Part shown: in pieces, positions 17,546 through 26,084 of the stretch
Layout: each line of letters begins with the position of its first letter
Numbering within the stretch: the first letter of the stretch is position 1
Origin: Phycisphaerales bacterium
Lineage (GTDB): Bacteria; Planctomycetota; Phycisphaerae; Phycisphaerales; UBA1924
Length of the DNA stretch: 64,000 nucleotides
Direction of reading: 5' to 3'
Assembly: GCA_029260345.1 (NCBI GenBank)
Contig: JAJDDK010000006.1
Location: 310,001-374,000 of the forward strand
Translations under genes and position numbers: made by a program
Notes under the pieces: model-generated
Told to the model about the DNA's origin: nothing
Databases searched by the model: none
What the model saw: the letters and a program-made list of their open reading frames with translations, nothing else

Positions 17546-17584
17546 GAAAAAAGACCCCGCACGAGCATTGCGGCCCGCACGGGG
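17546..17584 (-). terminator. Intrinsic terminator downstream of the glycosyltransferase gene
   Basis: On the minus strand CCCCGTGCGGG pairs, with G-U wobbles, to a partner ending CGTGCGGGG and is followed by TCTTTTTT. It lies ~140 nt after the glycosyltransferase stop. The rest of the 322-bp space (17402-17723) holds no feature I can support. Confidence 0.65.
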
Positions 17585-17723
17585 TGGAGGGGAGAAAGAT
17601 GCTCCCAGTATCCGGACCGAGCGCGCCCCGGTCAATAGCCACAAGGCGCCAATTGCGCCTCATTGAAGACATTTCATGGTGGCTGGAACACCCCAATACT
17701 GGGGCGTTGCCGTACATTCCCCA

Positions 17724-18848
17724 CTACCGTTCGCCCGCCTCAGCCAACTCTGCGGCACGGTGCTCTACGTGTGAATACAACTGCAACAGTTCGCGCACTT
17801 GTCCGCTTGCCGACCGTTCCGCGCGCACCCAGGCTTGCGCGCTTTCGCCGAGCGAAGCCCGAACATCGGGCGACGCGATAAGTTGCGATAACACACTGCG
17901 CCAAGACTCAAGGTCTGGTCCGTGAGTCGTGCGGCACGTTTCACCGTCACGGAGCCATTCCACTCGTGGATCGTCCAAGGCAACGACCGTCCGCCCATGC
18001 CCCATGGCGTCAAGCACGATTGAGCGATGTTCGCCCGGCTCTGTAATTGAAATGACGAGGTCCGCTGCCAACGCCGGCGCGCGCCGCGCTTCGAGCCCAG
18101 ACACAAACGAAAGCCGGTCAAGGAGCCCGAGTTTTCGCACGGCCCGCCATACGCGGTGATCGCGCCGGACCACGGCGTCATCGCAAACCACGACAGTTTC
18201 CTGCTCAACGGCGCTTAGCGCGGAGGAAAGGGCGGTGAATGCCGTCGCCGCCGCGGCGCCCATGCGTCGATTCACCAACAGCACCACGCCCAACGCATTG
18301 TCAATGTCTGTCAGCTTCTGCGTCACGCGCGGCGTATGCACACCCCAAGGGATGACGCGGCAGTCGGCGCCAGGCGCCAGCGCCATGAATTCATCCCGCA
18401 TGACCGCGCTTGGGGTTGACCATACCAGCTCGACTGGCGTTTCCCCACGCCGGGCCAGCCGCTCAATGCGGCGCGCTTCCTGTGACGACAAGTGCTTCCA
18501 GAGTTCAAGCACCACGCCAGCGTTTTCGATGGCGCCAAGCGCAATCGCGAGCTCTACCGCGCTGAATCCAAATGCATGAATGACATCAAGCGATCCGGCT
18601 TCGGTCGTGAAGCGACGTTCCACAAGCGATTCGTGCAGAAGCTCAGCCTGCACCCGCGCCCCGAGCAGCGGGAATGGGGGGTCGTAGGCAACGTGTTCGA
18701 TCAGGGTGGGAACGTCGCTTCCGCTCACGCTGCGCGGCGCCGCGAGCGCCACCCGGGCGCCTTCGTCAGCAATGCCCACAGCGAGTCGTTCCAGCATGGA
18801 GCGCTCGCGCAACGCAAAGTCCGCATCGGTGAGGAGAAGCACGCGCAT
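17724..18848 (-). CDS. GT-B glycosyltransferase (GT4-like)
   Basis: This 374-residue protein has two Rossmann-like halves. The N-terminal half starts MRVLLLTDADFALRERS and contains LDVIHAFGFSAVELAIAL. The C-terminal half has the donor-binding signature in degenerate form, ADLVISITEPGEHRSIVLDA followed by MGHGRTVVALDDP. That corresponds to the E-x7-E region of GT4 enzymes (usual form EGFPxxxLEAMA-GxPVVAT). It probably adds a sugar to a surface glycan or lipid at the inner membrane face. It is the last gene of a minus-strand run headed by a sigma factor; a 49-bp gap separates it from the preceding gene. Confidence 0.7.
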   Translation of the reverse strand: MRVLLLTDADFALRERSMLERLAVGIADEGARVALAAPRSVSGSDVPTLIEHVAYDPPFPLLGARVQAELLHESLVERRFTTEAGSLDVIHAFGFSAVELAIALGAIENAGVVLELWKHLSSQEARRIERLARRGETPVELVWSTPSAVMRDEFMALAPGADCRVIPWGVHTPRVTQKLTDIDNALGVVLLVNRRMGAAAATAFTALSSALSAVEQETVVVCDDAVVRRDHRVWRAVRKLGLLDRLSFVSGLEARRAPALAADLVISITEPGEHRSIVLDAMGHGRTVVALDDPRVEWLRDGETCRTTHGPDLESWRSVLSQLIASPDVRASLGESAQAWVRAERSASGQVRELLQLYSHVEHRAAELAEAGER

Positions 18849-18897
18849 GTGGACAGAAGACTACCCCACTGGGGCGCAAATGCTCGGGCGTCCAGAA

Positions 18898-19725
18898 TTA
18901 TCGCGCGGGATTGGGAGGTGGCGGACGATCGCCACCGCGGCGTCGGCGGCCGTCAAACTCGCCGGGGCCTTGCTCGGCACGGTGGATCAATTCCTCGACA
19001 CGGCGATTGATGAGCTCATCGCGATTCTCGGTCTGCTCCGCCAGCCGCCCCTCCATGCCGCGAAGACGGTCTTCTGCGTCCTTCATGGCCATGCGTTGTT
19101 CCGAGAATCGAAGGTCCAGTTGCTCGCCGAGGAGTTGGTGCAATTCAGTGCGCGCCGCAGCCGCGTCCGATTCTTCACCGCGTTTGGATGCTTCGACGAG
19201 CCGGCGCGCCGCCATGTGGGCCTTGCGTTCAAGGGCGAACTGTTGTGCACGGAGTTCAAACAGCTCCGGATCGTGCTCAAGCAACTGCATCATCTCGCGC
19301 AGCGGGCCGTCGCTCTCGATTCGATTGAGGATGCGTTCACGAATCTGGGCGGCTCGCTCGGGATCGTCCTTCTGAAGCTCGACCCAGCGCTCGTAGAACT
19401 CCGGGCTGGTCGCTTCAAAGACGCGCAGCGCTCGCTCGCGCAGTTCAGGAGTCATTTCAAATTCTTCAGGGGCTTCATCTGCCCCTTTGAGCTGCTCGCG
19501 AATCTCGTCCAGCGGCGCCCCGTCATGCAACTGCTGAAGCGCGGATTGAAGCGTCGCTTGCTCGTGCTCAAGTAACTCCAGACGGCGCACCAGGTACATG
19601 CGCGTGCGTTCTCGCTCCATCCCTTCGGTCGTGCGGGGAGGCTGCGCGATCGCGATGGTCACGACACCAATGCCGGCGGCCAAACCAACCGCGAGAACGG
19701 CAATCACTGAGAATCGCTTCATCAC
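18898..19725 (-). CDS. Exported coiled-coil protein in an ECF sigma operon
   Basis: The 275-residue protein has a signal peptide (KRFSVIAVLAVGLAAGIGVV, followed by TIAIAQ), and the mature part is almost entirely charged alpha-helix rich in Glu, Arg, Leu and Gln. Examples are RRLELLEHEQATLQSALQQL and FALERKAHMAARRLVEASKR. It ends in a Gly/Arg/Pro tail (GRRRRGGDRPPPPNP). It resembles periplasmic stress chaperones such as Spy, CpxP or ZraP in overall style, but I see no diagnostic LTxxQ motif. Its ATG overlaps the upstream membrane-protein stop by 4 nt, so it belongs to the sigma-factor operon. Confidence 0.6.
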   Translation of the reverse strand: MMKRFSVIAVLAVGLAAGIGVVTIAIAQPPRTTEGMERERTRMYLVRRLELLEHEQATLQSALQQLHDGAPLDEIREQLKGADEAPEEFEMTPELRERALRVFEATSPEFYERWVELQKDDPERAAQIRERILNRIESDGPLREMMQLLEHDPELFELRAQQFALERKAHMAARRLVEASKRGEESDAAAARTELHQLLGEQLDLRFSEQRMAMKDAEDRLRGMEGRLAEQTENRDELINRRVEELIHRAEQGPGEFDGRRRRGGDRPPPPNPAR

Positions 19726-20177
19726 ATCGTTTCCTCATCGAGAACAAAATTGTTCACGGGCCATGGACTTTGCAATTGTTGTTCGATCGCGTCGAGTTCC
19801 TGCCGCAGTGACACGTATTCCAGTGCGGCTGTTGTGGATTCACTTGCCGCGAGCCACGTGTTGAGGTCATCTTCAAACGAATCGGCCAGCGCCGCTTCCG
19901 GGGCGCGGCTCGGTCCGATCAAGGATGCGACCATCACGGCGCCAACCACGAGGATGAGCATCGCCGCCATCGCAAGGCTTGGGCGCGACCACAGCATCGC
20001 CCATCGCTTGCCTGTGGAATGTGCTGATCCGCGGCGCAGTCTTCGCCGTGATGCCACGAAGACTTGGTCCTCAAATGCAGGATTGAACGAACGTCGCTCA
20101 TGCCGGCCGAGGTCATCGAGTTCGCGCTCAAGCTCAGGCATTCCAGAGTCGTCCATTGCATCGAATGGCAGTGTCAT
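19722..20177 (-). CDS. Single-pass membrane protein, putative anti-sigma factor
   Basis: The 151-residue protein has a charged cytoplasmic N-terminus (about residues 1-60), one membrane helix (about 68-90, LAMAAMLILVVGAVMVASLI) and a short external C-terminal domain. It lies directly after an ECF sigma gene and before an exported coiled-coil gene, with ATGA overlaps at both ends (20174-20177 and 19722-19725). Topology and context fit an anti-sigma factor, but no zinc-binding HxxxCxxC anti-sigma motif is visible, so the role is inferred. Confidence 0.55.
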   Translation of the reverse strand: MTLPFDAMDDSGMPELERELDDLGRHERRSFNPAFEDQVFVASRRRLRRGSAHSTGKRWAMLWSRPSLAMAAMLILVVGAVMVASLIGPSRAPEAALADSFEDDLNTWLAASESTTAALEYVSLRQELDAIEQQLQSPWPVNNFVLDEETM

Positions 20178-20755
20178 GCGCGGTCTCCTTCGTCCTGCGG
20201 CGCCAGCATTGATCGAAGTTTCTTGAGGGCTCGGTGATGCCGCGCCAGCACGGTCCCCAGTGGCTCCTTCAGAAGCTCTGCGATGGTCTTGAATTCAAGC
20301 TGTGCGTGGTGACGCATCGCGATGATCTCCTGATCCGTTTCCGAAAGTTGCGACACGGCATGTCGCAGTTGCTCTATTGCTGCCGGATCATCGTGCTTTG
20401 CGGGCGTCGATTCGGACGGCTCAAGTTCATTCAACGCCATCGGACTTCGTCGTTCACGCCGGCGCTCATCCCGAAGTCGATTCATGGCGATTCGGAACAG
20501 CCACGATTCGAACCGGCCTTGTTCGACGTATCGACCTGATCCGAGATGTTCCGCGACGGTCACAAACACGGACTGGGTAATCTCCTCGGCGAGATCGGGG
20601 TTGCCGGATCTCGACCGCACCAGCGCGGCCACGCGCCGCGCATACTGCCGGACAAGTTCCCGCCAAGCGTCCTCATCGCCGCGGCCAGCGCGGGCGACAA
20701 GCGCCGCAACGGCGCCGGTGTCGAACTCAGTCTTCGGCGAGGTCATCGCCTGCAT
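20174..20755 (-). CDS. ECF-type RNA polymerase sigma factor
   Basis: The ~193-residue protein has sigma region 2 (AWRELVRQYARRVAALVRSR, then DLAEEITQSVFVTVAEHL and FESWLFRIAMNRLRDERRR). A short linker follows, and then region 4 (LRHAVSQLSETDQEIIAMRH, then FKTIAELLKEPLGTVLARHH). It directs RNA polymerase to a specific promoter set, probably under control of the membrane protein encoded next. I place the start at ATG 20755, since the frame further upstream begins with TTG. An ATG at 20746 with GGGAG about 11 nt before it is an alternative. Confidence 0.85.
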   Translation of the reverse strand: MQAMTSPKTEFDTGAVAALVARAGRGDEDAWRELVRQYARRVAALVRSRSGNPDLAEEITQSVFVTVAEHLGSGRYVEQGRFESWLFRIAMNRLRDERRRERRSPMALNELEPSESTPAKHDDPAAIEQLRHAVSQLSETDQEIIAMRHHAQLEFKTIAELLKEPLGTVLARHHRALKKLRSMLAPQDEGDRA

Positions 20756-20800
20756 ACTCCCGTACAACGCCGCTGAGGGGCGGCCTATTGCCGTGGAACC

Positions 20801-21565
20801 TTGAAAAGCGTCGTCATTGGCCTCTCAGGCCGCCGGAACGGCTCCGGTCGCGCTAACAATGACATTGTGGACCGCCTCGAAGCCTATGAACGCCGCGCCT
20901 GGCGGCTCGCCATGCTCCTGACCGGCGACGCGCAAGCCGCTGAGGCTGTGGTGCGGACCTGCATCGACGCTCAGAAAAATCCCGGTCAGCTCACGTCGCC
21001 AAGTCTTGATCGACTGGTTGTGCAGGCGGCCCGTAATCCGCACATGACTCCCGCGAAGCGCGGCTTTGCCGATCGATGCCGTGACCGGCTGGCAAAAGCT
21101 CAGGCGGACCACCGCGTACGGCGCGGCCGGCCGATGCTCGCGATCGAGCCAACCGCGAACGAGGCGCAGACCGACTTTTCCCCCGAATCACGATGCATCC
21201 TCGATGTGCTCCGCTCCCTCCCTCATCAGCAGCGCGAGGCCTGGATTCTCCGCCAGCTTGACGGGGTTGAGCTGATCGCCGCGACCAAGGCGATGGATTC
21301 ATCGAAAACGGCGCTGGCCCGCCATCTGGATCTGGCCAATGAGGCGCTGCGAAAAGAATTGGGCGACCGGGAGGCAGATCTGGTGGCCGCGCTGAAGCGC
21401 GACGCTGATGCGCTCGACCCTGAGCCATTCATCAATCGCCGTCGGTCCAGCCGCGCTTCACGCCGAGCTTGGCGGCTTCGGGTCGCGATAACGGCAATCC
21501 TACTGGCCATTGTTGTCGGAATTGTCGTCTGGCGACTCGTGGTCATCGGCGCCGCTCAGGCCTGA
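20801..21565 (+). CDS. Sigma-factor-like protein with C-terminal membrane anchor
   Basis: The ~254-residue protein resembles an ECF sigma factor that has diverged. The N-terminal part YERRAWRLAMLLTGDAQAAE matches region 2 style. Residues ~130-185 (LRSLPHQQREAWILRQLDGV, then MDSSKTALARHLDLANEAL) match a region 4 helix-turn-helix. A basic linker (RRRSSRASRRAWRLR) is followed by one hydrophobic helix (VAITAILLAIVVGIVVWRLV), so the protein should sit in the membrane with its sigma-like part inside. Start TTG 20801 is uncertain; GTG 20867 is a good alternative. It is divergent from the true ECF operon and ends 16 bp before a histidine kinase gene, so it may work in the same circuit. Confidence 0.65.
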   Translation: MKSVVIGLSGRRNGSGRANNDIVDRLEAYERRAWRLAMLLTGDAQAAEAVVRTCIDAQKNPGQLTSPSLDRLVVQAARNPHMTPAKRGFADRCRDRLAKAQADHRVRRGRPMLAIEPTANEAQTDFSPESRCILDVLRSLPHQQREAWILRQLDGVELIAATKAMDSSKTALARHLDLANEALRKELGDREADLVAALKRDADALDPEPFINRRRSSRASRRAWRLRVAITAILLAIVVGIVVWRLVVIGAAQA

Positions 21566-21581
21566 TTTCCTGAATTGGCAA

Positions 21582-23126
21582 ATGACACGAACCGTTGACC
21601 CTTCCGTGATTCCCGGCGACCATCACGGTGTGCCCAATACATCGGCAACTGAATCTCCCGCACGGACTAAGCTCGACCTTCGCCGCTTCGGCGCGTGGCG
21701 CATCCGCCGCAAGTTGATGGCGCTGCACACGGTGTTCTCGATCGCGCTGGCGTTCATCATTTTGCTGGCGCTCAGGCCCGCGATCCGAAGCGTGGTGCAG
21801 GAAGCGGAAGAGCACGCCTGCCGGGCCGCGATGGCGCTGCTTGCGGCGTCCGACGCTCCGGCGCCATCGACGCTCGACGGAATGGCCATCCGAATCGGGT
21901 CGGCGTCGGAGTTGTCGCTCTCGACGCAAGAATCAGAACGAATCCGCGCCAGCGGGGGGCCGGTGCGCGTGAATCGGGAAGACGGGTGGCCAACGCTTGC
22001 CCAATGGCTCCCCGATCGCGGCGTCTTTCTCGAAGTTTCCGGCAAAGCCGCCAGTGCGCGCAGCGAGATGTTGCGGCTGTATGCGCTGACCGTGATCGCG
22101 CTGCTGGTCGTGTATTTTCTGATTGCGCTGGCGCTCGAGGTCTTTGTCCTTCCGAAGAATGTGTGGCGGCCCATTGCGCGCCTGCGCGAAGCGGACGCTG
22201 CCGTGCAAGAGGGGAGGCGCGATGTGGAGCTCATTCCGGAATCGGAAATGCCGCGCGATGAACTGGGCGAGATCATGCGGTCGCGCAATGATTCGATTCG
22301 AAAGCTGCGCGAACACGAAGACGCGCTCGCACATGCGCTTGATCAGCTCGAACTCGTCGCCAATGACTTGAAGCGAAAGAACCATCTCCTCGAATCCGTC
22401 CAGCGAAACATGGCGGATCAGGATCGCCTTGTCAGCCTCGGCATGATGTCCGCCGGTTTGGCGCACGAAATGAACACGCCGCTGGCGGTGCTCAAGGGCG
22501 GGGTTGAACAGATTGCCGAGAACCCGGCCGCCGGTGTGCAGCCGGCCCGTGCTCATCTCTTATTGCGCACGGTGAATCGGCTCGAACGGCTCAGCGAGAA
22601 CCTCCTCGATTTCGCCCGCGTGCGCCCGCATTCGGTTGCTTCATTGGAGCTGCGCGGCCTTATCGATGAAGCGTGGGAACTCGTTCGTCTCGATCGCGAA
22701 GCCATCGGCGTCGCTATTCAAAACGAGGTTGGAGCGGATCTCACCATCAACGGAGACTCCGATCGATTAACGCAGGTCTTTGTCAACATCCTGCGAAACG
22801 CGGCTGATGCGATTGAAGGTGACGGCTATATCAACGTGGCCGCCGAGCGTTCCACGCGCGAAGGCGCTGACTGGGTCTCGATTCACATTGTGGACACGGG
22901 GCCGGGCGTGGATCCGGCGATCCTGCCGCGATTGTTCGAGCCATTCACGACCACGCGGCTTGACGCCCGCGGCACAGGTCTGGGTTTGGCGGTCGCTGAA
23001 GGCATCGTTCGCGAGCACGGCGGCGTTATTCTGGTCAACAACACGCCCGATGGGGGCGCCGACTTCGAGATCATGTTGCCGGTTCACCCGCCGGCCAACG
23101 TCACCACATCGGATGCGCCTACGTGA
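21582..23126 (+). CDS. Membrane sensor histidine kinase
   Basis: From ATG 21582 the protein is ~514 residues. It has a membrane helix near residues 45-65 (LHTVFSIALAFIILLALRPA) and a periplasmic sensor stretch of ~100 residues. A second helix (LYALTVIALLVVYFLIALAL), a HAMP-like linker and a coiled coil follow. The HisKA domain has phospho-acceptor His at about residue 295 (GLAHEMNTPLAVLKGG). The HATPase domain has N box NILRNAADAIEGD, G1 DTGPGVD, F box LFEPF and G2 GTGLGLAVAEGIV. Its stop overlaps the following regulator gene by GTGA (23123-23126), so the two form a pair. The signal sensed is unknown. Confidence 0.88.
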   Translation: MTRTVDPSVIPGDHHGVPNTSATESPARTKLDLRRFGAWRIRRKLMALHTVFSIALAFIILLALRPAIRSVVQEAEEHACRAAMALLAASDAPAPSTLDGMAIRIGSASELSLSTQESERIRASGGPVRVNREDGWPTLAQWLPDRGVFLEVSGKAASARSEMLRLYALTVIALLVVYFLIALALEVFVLPKNVWRPIARLREADAAVQEGRRDVELIPESEMPRDELGEIMRSRNDSIRKLREHEDALAHALDQLELVANDLKRKNHLLESVQRNMADQDRLVSLGMMSAGLAHEMNTPLAVLKGGVEQIAENPAAGVQPARAHLLLRTVNRLERLSENLLDFARVRPHSVASLELRGLIDEAWELVRLDREAIGVAIQNEVGADLTINGDSDRLTQVFVNILRNAADAIEGDGYINVAAERSTREGADWVSIHIVDTGPGVDPAILPRLFEPFTTTRLDARGTGLGLAVAEGIVREHGGVILVNNTPDGGADFEIMLPVHPPANVTTSDAPT

Positions 23127-23767
23127 CCGAATCCCCAACGCCTGACCTCGAACTCACAGACGGCGCCCCTCGCCTGAATATTGTCGCACTCGACGACGAT
23201 GCGGATTTTCGCGAGTACGTGCGGGGGCTTCTCGAAGCCGAAGGCAACGAAGTGCGTGTGGTCGCGACGCCGGAAGAGTTCTTCAGCGCGTGTCAGGAAC
23301 GGCTGCCCGATGTCGCGCTGCTCGATATCAAGATGGGCAAACACTCCGGTGAAGCGGTGCTCGAGGAATTGCGCGAGCGCTGGCCGCGACTGTGCGTGAT
23401 CGTCGTCACCGGCTATCCGTCCATGCAGACCATGCGCACGACATTCAAGCAGGACGTCTTTGATTACCTCGCCAAGCCGTTTTCACTTGATGAATTGCGG
23501 GCCGTATTGGCGCAGGCCGCGGCGACGTATGACCTTGGTGTGACGCCGCAGGCAAAGTTGCGCGGGCGACTCGGGCGAGAAATCCGCCTGGCGCGGACGG
23601 CGCAAGGGTGGACGTTGAAAGAATTGTCCGAAGAGAGCGGAGTTTCGATCAGCCAGCTCTCATCCATTGAGCGCGGCGCGCACCTGCCAAGTCTTGAATC
23701 GCTTTTGGCTGTCGCGCATGCGCTCGAAGCGACGCCGAGCGACTGGCTCAAAGCGGCAGGTTTTTAA
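23123..23767 (+). CDS. Response regulator with REC domain and XRE-type helix-turn-helix
   Basis: Residues ~12-135 form a receiver domain with acidic pair DDD near 21-23, phospho-acceptor Asp in ALLDIKM, Thr in VIVVTGY and Lys in YLAKPFS. Residues ~150-214 form a Cro/C1-type helix-turn-helix (IRLARTAQGWTLKELSEESG, then SISQLSSIERG and SLESLLAVAHAL). REC domains are usually joined to OmpR, LuxR or Fis-type output domains, so this XRE output is uncommon. Start is GTG 23123, overlapping the kinase stop. It presumably binds DNA as a phosphorylation-controlled dimer. Confidence 0.85.
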   Translation: MTESPTPDLELTDGAPRLNIVALDDDADFREYVRGLLEAEGNEVRVVATPEEFFSACQERLPDVALLDIKMGKHSGEAVLEELRERWPRLCVIVVTGYPSMQTMRTTFKQDVFDYLAKPFSLDELRAVLAQAAATYDLGVTPQAKLRGRLGREIRLARTAQGWTLKELSEESGVSISQLSSIERGAHLPSLESLLAVAHALEATPSDWLKAAGF

Positions 23768-23774
23768 TTGTGCC

Positions 23775-23817
23775 GGGCGCCGTGGTACGGCCGCCAGCAG
23801 GCGGCAGTGCCACGCCC
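23775..23817. repeat. Imperfect palindrome after the regulator gene
   Basis: GGGCGCCGTGGTACGGCCGCC and GGCGGCAGTGCCACGCCC form a long imperfect inverted repeat around AGCA, eight bases past the regulator stop. No U-tract follows, so a REP-like interspersed element is likelier than a terminator. Confidence 0.45.
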
Positions 23818-23826
23818 TACGTCATC

Positions 23827-24231
23827 TTATTGAATTGCTTCAACTAACTCCGCCGGCACAACCTTCAACCCCCGCCGTTTCGCCTTGTCCACCGCATAGA
23901 TCAGCGAATCCCGCATGCGCTTGCGCACCGCGTCTGTCACGTTCAGCCCGCGCCGCTCCATCTCCGCGATCGCCCACGCCCACGCGTAATACTCTTCCAA
24001 ACAGCGCGGCTTGTACCGCCCGAACCCGATCGCGTGATGGCCGATCTCATGCAGAAAGATCGCGGCGGACATCGGCCCTTTGGGTTTCGGCGCTTCGATG
24101 AGCCGCGACGTGCGCCCGTCGTGGTAGTACACCTCCCACGCGCAGCCGGACATGGACGATCGCCATTTGCGCACGCGAATGCCGTAGGTCGAAAGGCATT
24201 CGCGTGTGGTGCGCTCGTAGCGTTCGGCCAT
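23827..24231 (-). CDS. HExxH zincin-like protein
   Basis: The reliable part is the ~134 residues from ATG 24231 (MAERYERTTRECLSTYGIRV). It carries a candidate zinc-protease motif, FLHEIGHHAIGFG, followed ~10 residues later by CLEEYYAWAWAIAEM, which could supply a third Glu ligand. This recalls small ImmA/IrrE-like or gluzincin domains but I cannot assign a family. The frame is open for another ~200 bp upstream to 24432, but that stretch encodes repeat-derived text (SPKRKRG, SEPRPSGSG) and is more likely a repeat than part of the gene. Confidence 0.6.
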   Translation of the reverse strand: MAERYERTTRECLSTYGIRVRKWRSSMSGCAWEVYYHDGRTSRLIEAPKPKGPMSAAIFLHEIGHHAIGFGRYKPRCLEEYYAWAWAIAEMERRGLNVTDAVRKRMRDSLIYAVDKAKRRGLKVVPAELVEAIQ

Positions 24232-24425
24232 GATGCCTTTACGCGAGCCGCTTCCTGACGGGCGCGGTTCAGATTTACTGGGTGGCATGCCCACGTCCTC
24301 GTGGGCATGATTGAGCGCTCGATTCGATTTTGGATTCACGGGCGATGTTGTGTCATCCGGCGCCGCCGCGACCCCGCGCTTGCGCTTGGGGCTCTGGTTC
24401 TTCCTCGTAATGAAATCCCAGAGCG
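24232..24425. repeat. Planctomycete-type interspersed repeat with central hairpin
   Basis: This stretch between fmt and the HExxH gene reads through as the peptides SPKRKRG and SEPRPSGSG on the minus strand, phrases I recall as recurring in spurious ORFs of planctomycete genomes. It also contains a hairpin, CATGCCCACG-TCCT-CGTGGGCATG (about 24287-24310). It looks like an interspersed repeat rather than coding DNA. Confidence 0.5.
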
Positions 24426-25391
24426 TCAGCACGATGGTCCGCCTTCGATGCGCATGCCGCGTTTGACCGAGCGTCCGCGCGCGAACTCACTCCACGCCAT
24501 CGCTCGTTTGCCTGCGGGTTGAACTTCAATCAGTCGCAAGGTGGTTCCTCCAGCGCACGCGACAACGCCGCGCTCGGCATCCATGATGGTCCCGCCTTCT
24601 TCTTCCGATCGCTCGTCCAGCGTTTCCACACGGAGAAGCTTTACGGAATAGCCCTCGATTGCCACCGACACCCCCGGCCATGGCGTCAGGCCGTGCACGC
24701 GCCGGCGGCATTCCTCCGCTGAAACTCCGAAATCAACCCAGCCGTCGGACTTTGACAGCTTTCCGGCGATCGTCACCAGGCTCTCGGCCTGCTCGACCGG
24801 CATCAAGGCGCCTGTTCGTTTCTCGTCAAGCACTTTCAGCACTAATGGCGGTCCATCTGCCGCCAGCAGGTCGTGGAGTTCGCCCGCCGTTTGTGTGGGC
24901 TCAATCGCGCGCTCCGATTGCCCGAGCACCAATCCCGCGTCCATCCGCTCCGCGAGCGTGATCACACTGTTTCCAGTGACTTCATCACCGGCAAGAATCG
25001 CATGATTGATCGGCGCCGCCCCGCGCCAGCGCGGCAGCAGCGACGCATGCAGATTCATCGAAAACCGATCGCGCAAAAGCTCCTGCCCGAGCTTTTGTCC
25101 GAACGCGATCACCACCCACGCGTCCGCCTCCAGAGCGCGCACGGCTTCCCGCACTTCGGCCACATTGACATTCGATGGTTTGAAAATTGGAACATCAGCC
25201 GCATGCTCCGCGGCCCACTCGCCAACCGGCGTCGGCGTCAGTTTTCGCTTGCGTCCGGCAGGTTTGTCCGGCTGCGTCACGATGCCGGTGAGGTCGTGTT
25301 CTTGCGACAGGCGCTGAAGAGTCGGAAGCCCGAACGCCCCCGATCCGAAGTACACAATGCGCATCCGACTGCCGTCTGCGCGATCACTCAC
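24426..25391 (-). CDS. fmt: Methionyl-tRNA formyltransferase
   Basis: Fmt formylates Met-tRNAfMet for translation initiation using 10-formyltetrahydrofolate. The 321-residue protein has the family N-terminus MRIVYFGSGAFGLPTLQRL, the PDKPAGRKRKL loop, and the catalytic and folate-binding block NLHASLLPRWRGAAPINHAI containing the SLLP motif. DAGLVLGQ and the C-terminal OB-like domain (VHGLTPWPGVSV) follow. Length is normal. Its start overlaps the stop of def by ATGA (25388-25391); the def-fmt pair is a classic arrangement because deformylase undoes the formylation on new proteins. Confidence 0.94.
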   Translation of the reverse strand: MSDRADGSRMRIVYFGSGAFGLPTLQRLSQEHDLTGIVTQPDKPAGRKRKLTPTPVGEWAAEHAADVPIFKPSNVNVAEVREAVRALEADAWVVIAFGQKLGQELLRDRFSMNLHASLLPRWRGAAPINHAILAGDEVTGNSVITLAERMDAGLVLGQSERAIEPTQTAGELHDLLAADGPPLVLKVLDEKRTGALMPVEQAESLVTIAGKLSKSDGWVDFGVSAEECRRRVHGLTPWPGVSVAIEGYSVKLLRVETLDERSEEEGGTIMDAERGVVACAGGTTLRLIEVQPAGKRAMAWSEFARGRSVKRGMRIEGGPSC

Positions 25392-25954
25392 AGCATCGCC
25401 GCCTGCTTTTCAAGGTCTTTCACGCGCGAGCGGTTTTTCAATCGCGACATCGGGGTCATGCGATCAATGATCAGCACGCCCTCCAAGTGATCGAACTCAT
25501 GCATCAGGCACCGGGCCATCAACCCTTCGCACGTTTCGCGGAAGCGATTGCCCTCAAGATCGGTCGCCTCGATGGTCACAATGGGGGTGCGACGCACCTC
25601 GCCTCGAATCTCCGGAAGGCTGAGGCACCCTTCCTCGTACGGCTCCAGATCGCCGGACATCTCCACAATCACCGGGTCGATGTACACCCGCGGCTCATCG
25701 TGCGCCGTCATGGGGTCGTCGCCGAGGTGTCGGTCGTCTTCGGGGATGGGCGGCACATACGCCACGAACATCCGCCACGGCACGCCAGCCTGCGGCGCCG
25801 CGAGTCCGATGCCTTCCGCCTCATGCATGAGTTCGAGCATCCGAGCCGCCACGGCGCGAACTTCGTCCGTCACGTCACCCACATCGCCGGCTTTTTGGCG
25901 CAGGATCGGGTCCGGATACAAACGGAGATAAAGCGTCGCAGGGTCCACTGGCAT
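25388..25954 (-). CDS. def: Peptide deformylase
   Basis: This enzyme removes the N-formyl group from nascent proteins and uses a divalent metal (usually Fe2+). All three family motifs are intact: GIGLAAPQ (residues 48-55), EGCLS (108-112, metal ligand Cys110) and HEFDH (152-156, ligands His152 and His156, catalytic Glu153). The 188-residue length is normal. It is the first gene of the def-fmt operon and is divergent from a TPR gene. Confidence 0.95.
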   Translation of the reverse strand: MPVDPATLYLRLYPDPILRQKAGDVGDVTDEVRAVAARMLELMHEAEGIGLAAPQAGVPWRMFVAYVPPIPEDDRHLGDDPMTAHDEPRVYIDPVIVEMSGDLEPYEEGCLSLPEIRGEVRRTPIVTIEATDLEGNRFRETCEGLMARCLMHEFDHLEGVLIIDRMTPMSRLKNRSRVKDLEKQAAML

Positions 25955-26084
25955 GAGTCGAAGTGTAGGGGTGGTTCCGCAGACCCGCTATCCTTTGACG
26001 TGCCGATTCGGCATCTCGTAGCATCACCCTCCCCGGTTCGTGCGTAGAACGCGGCAGTCCAGTCTCTCGTACCAGGAGTCCTTG

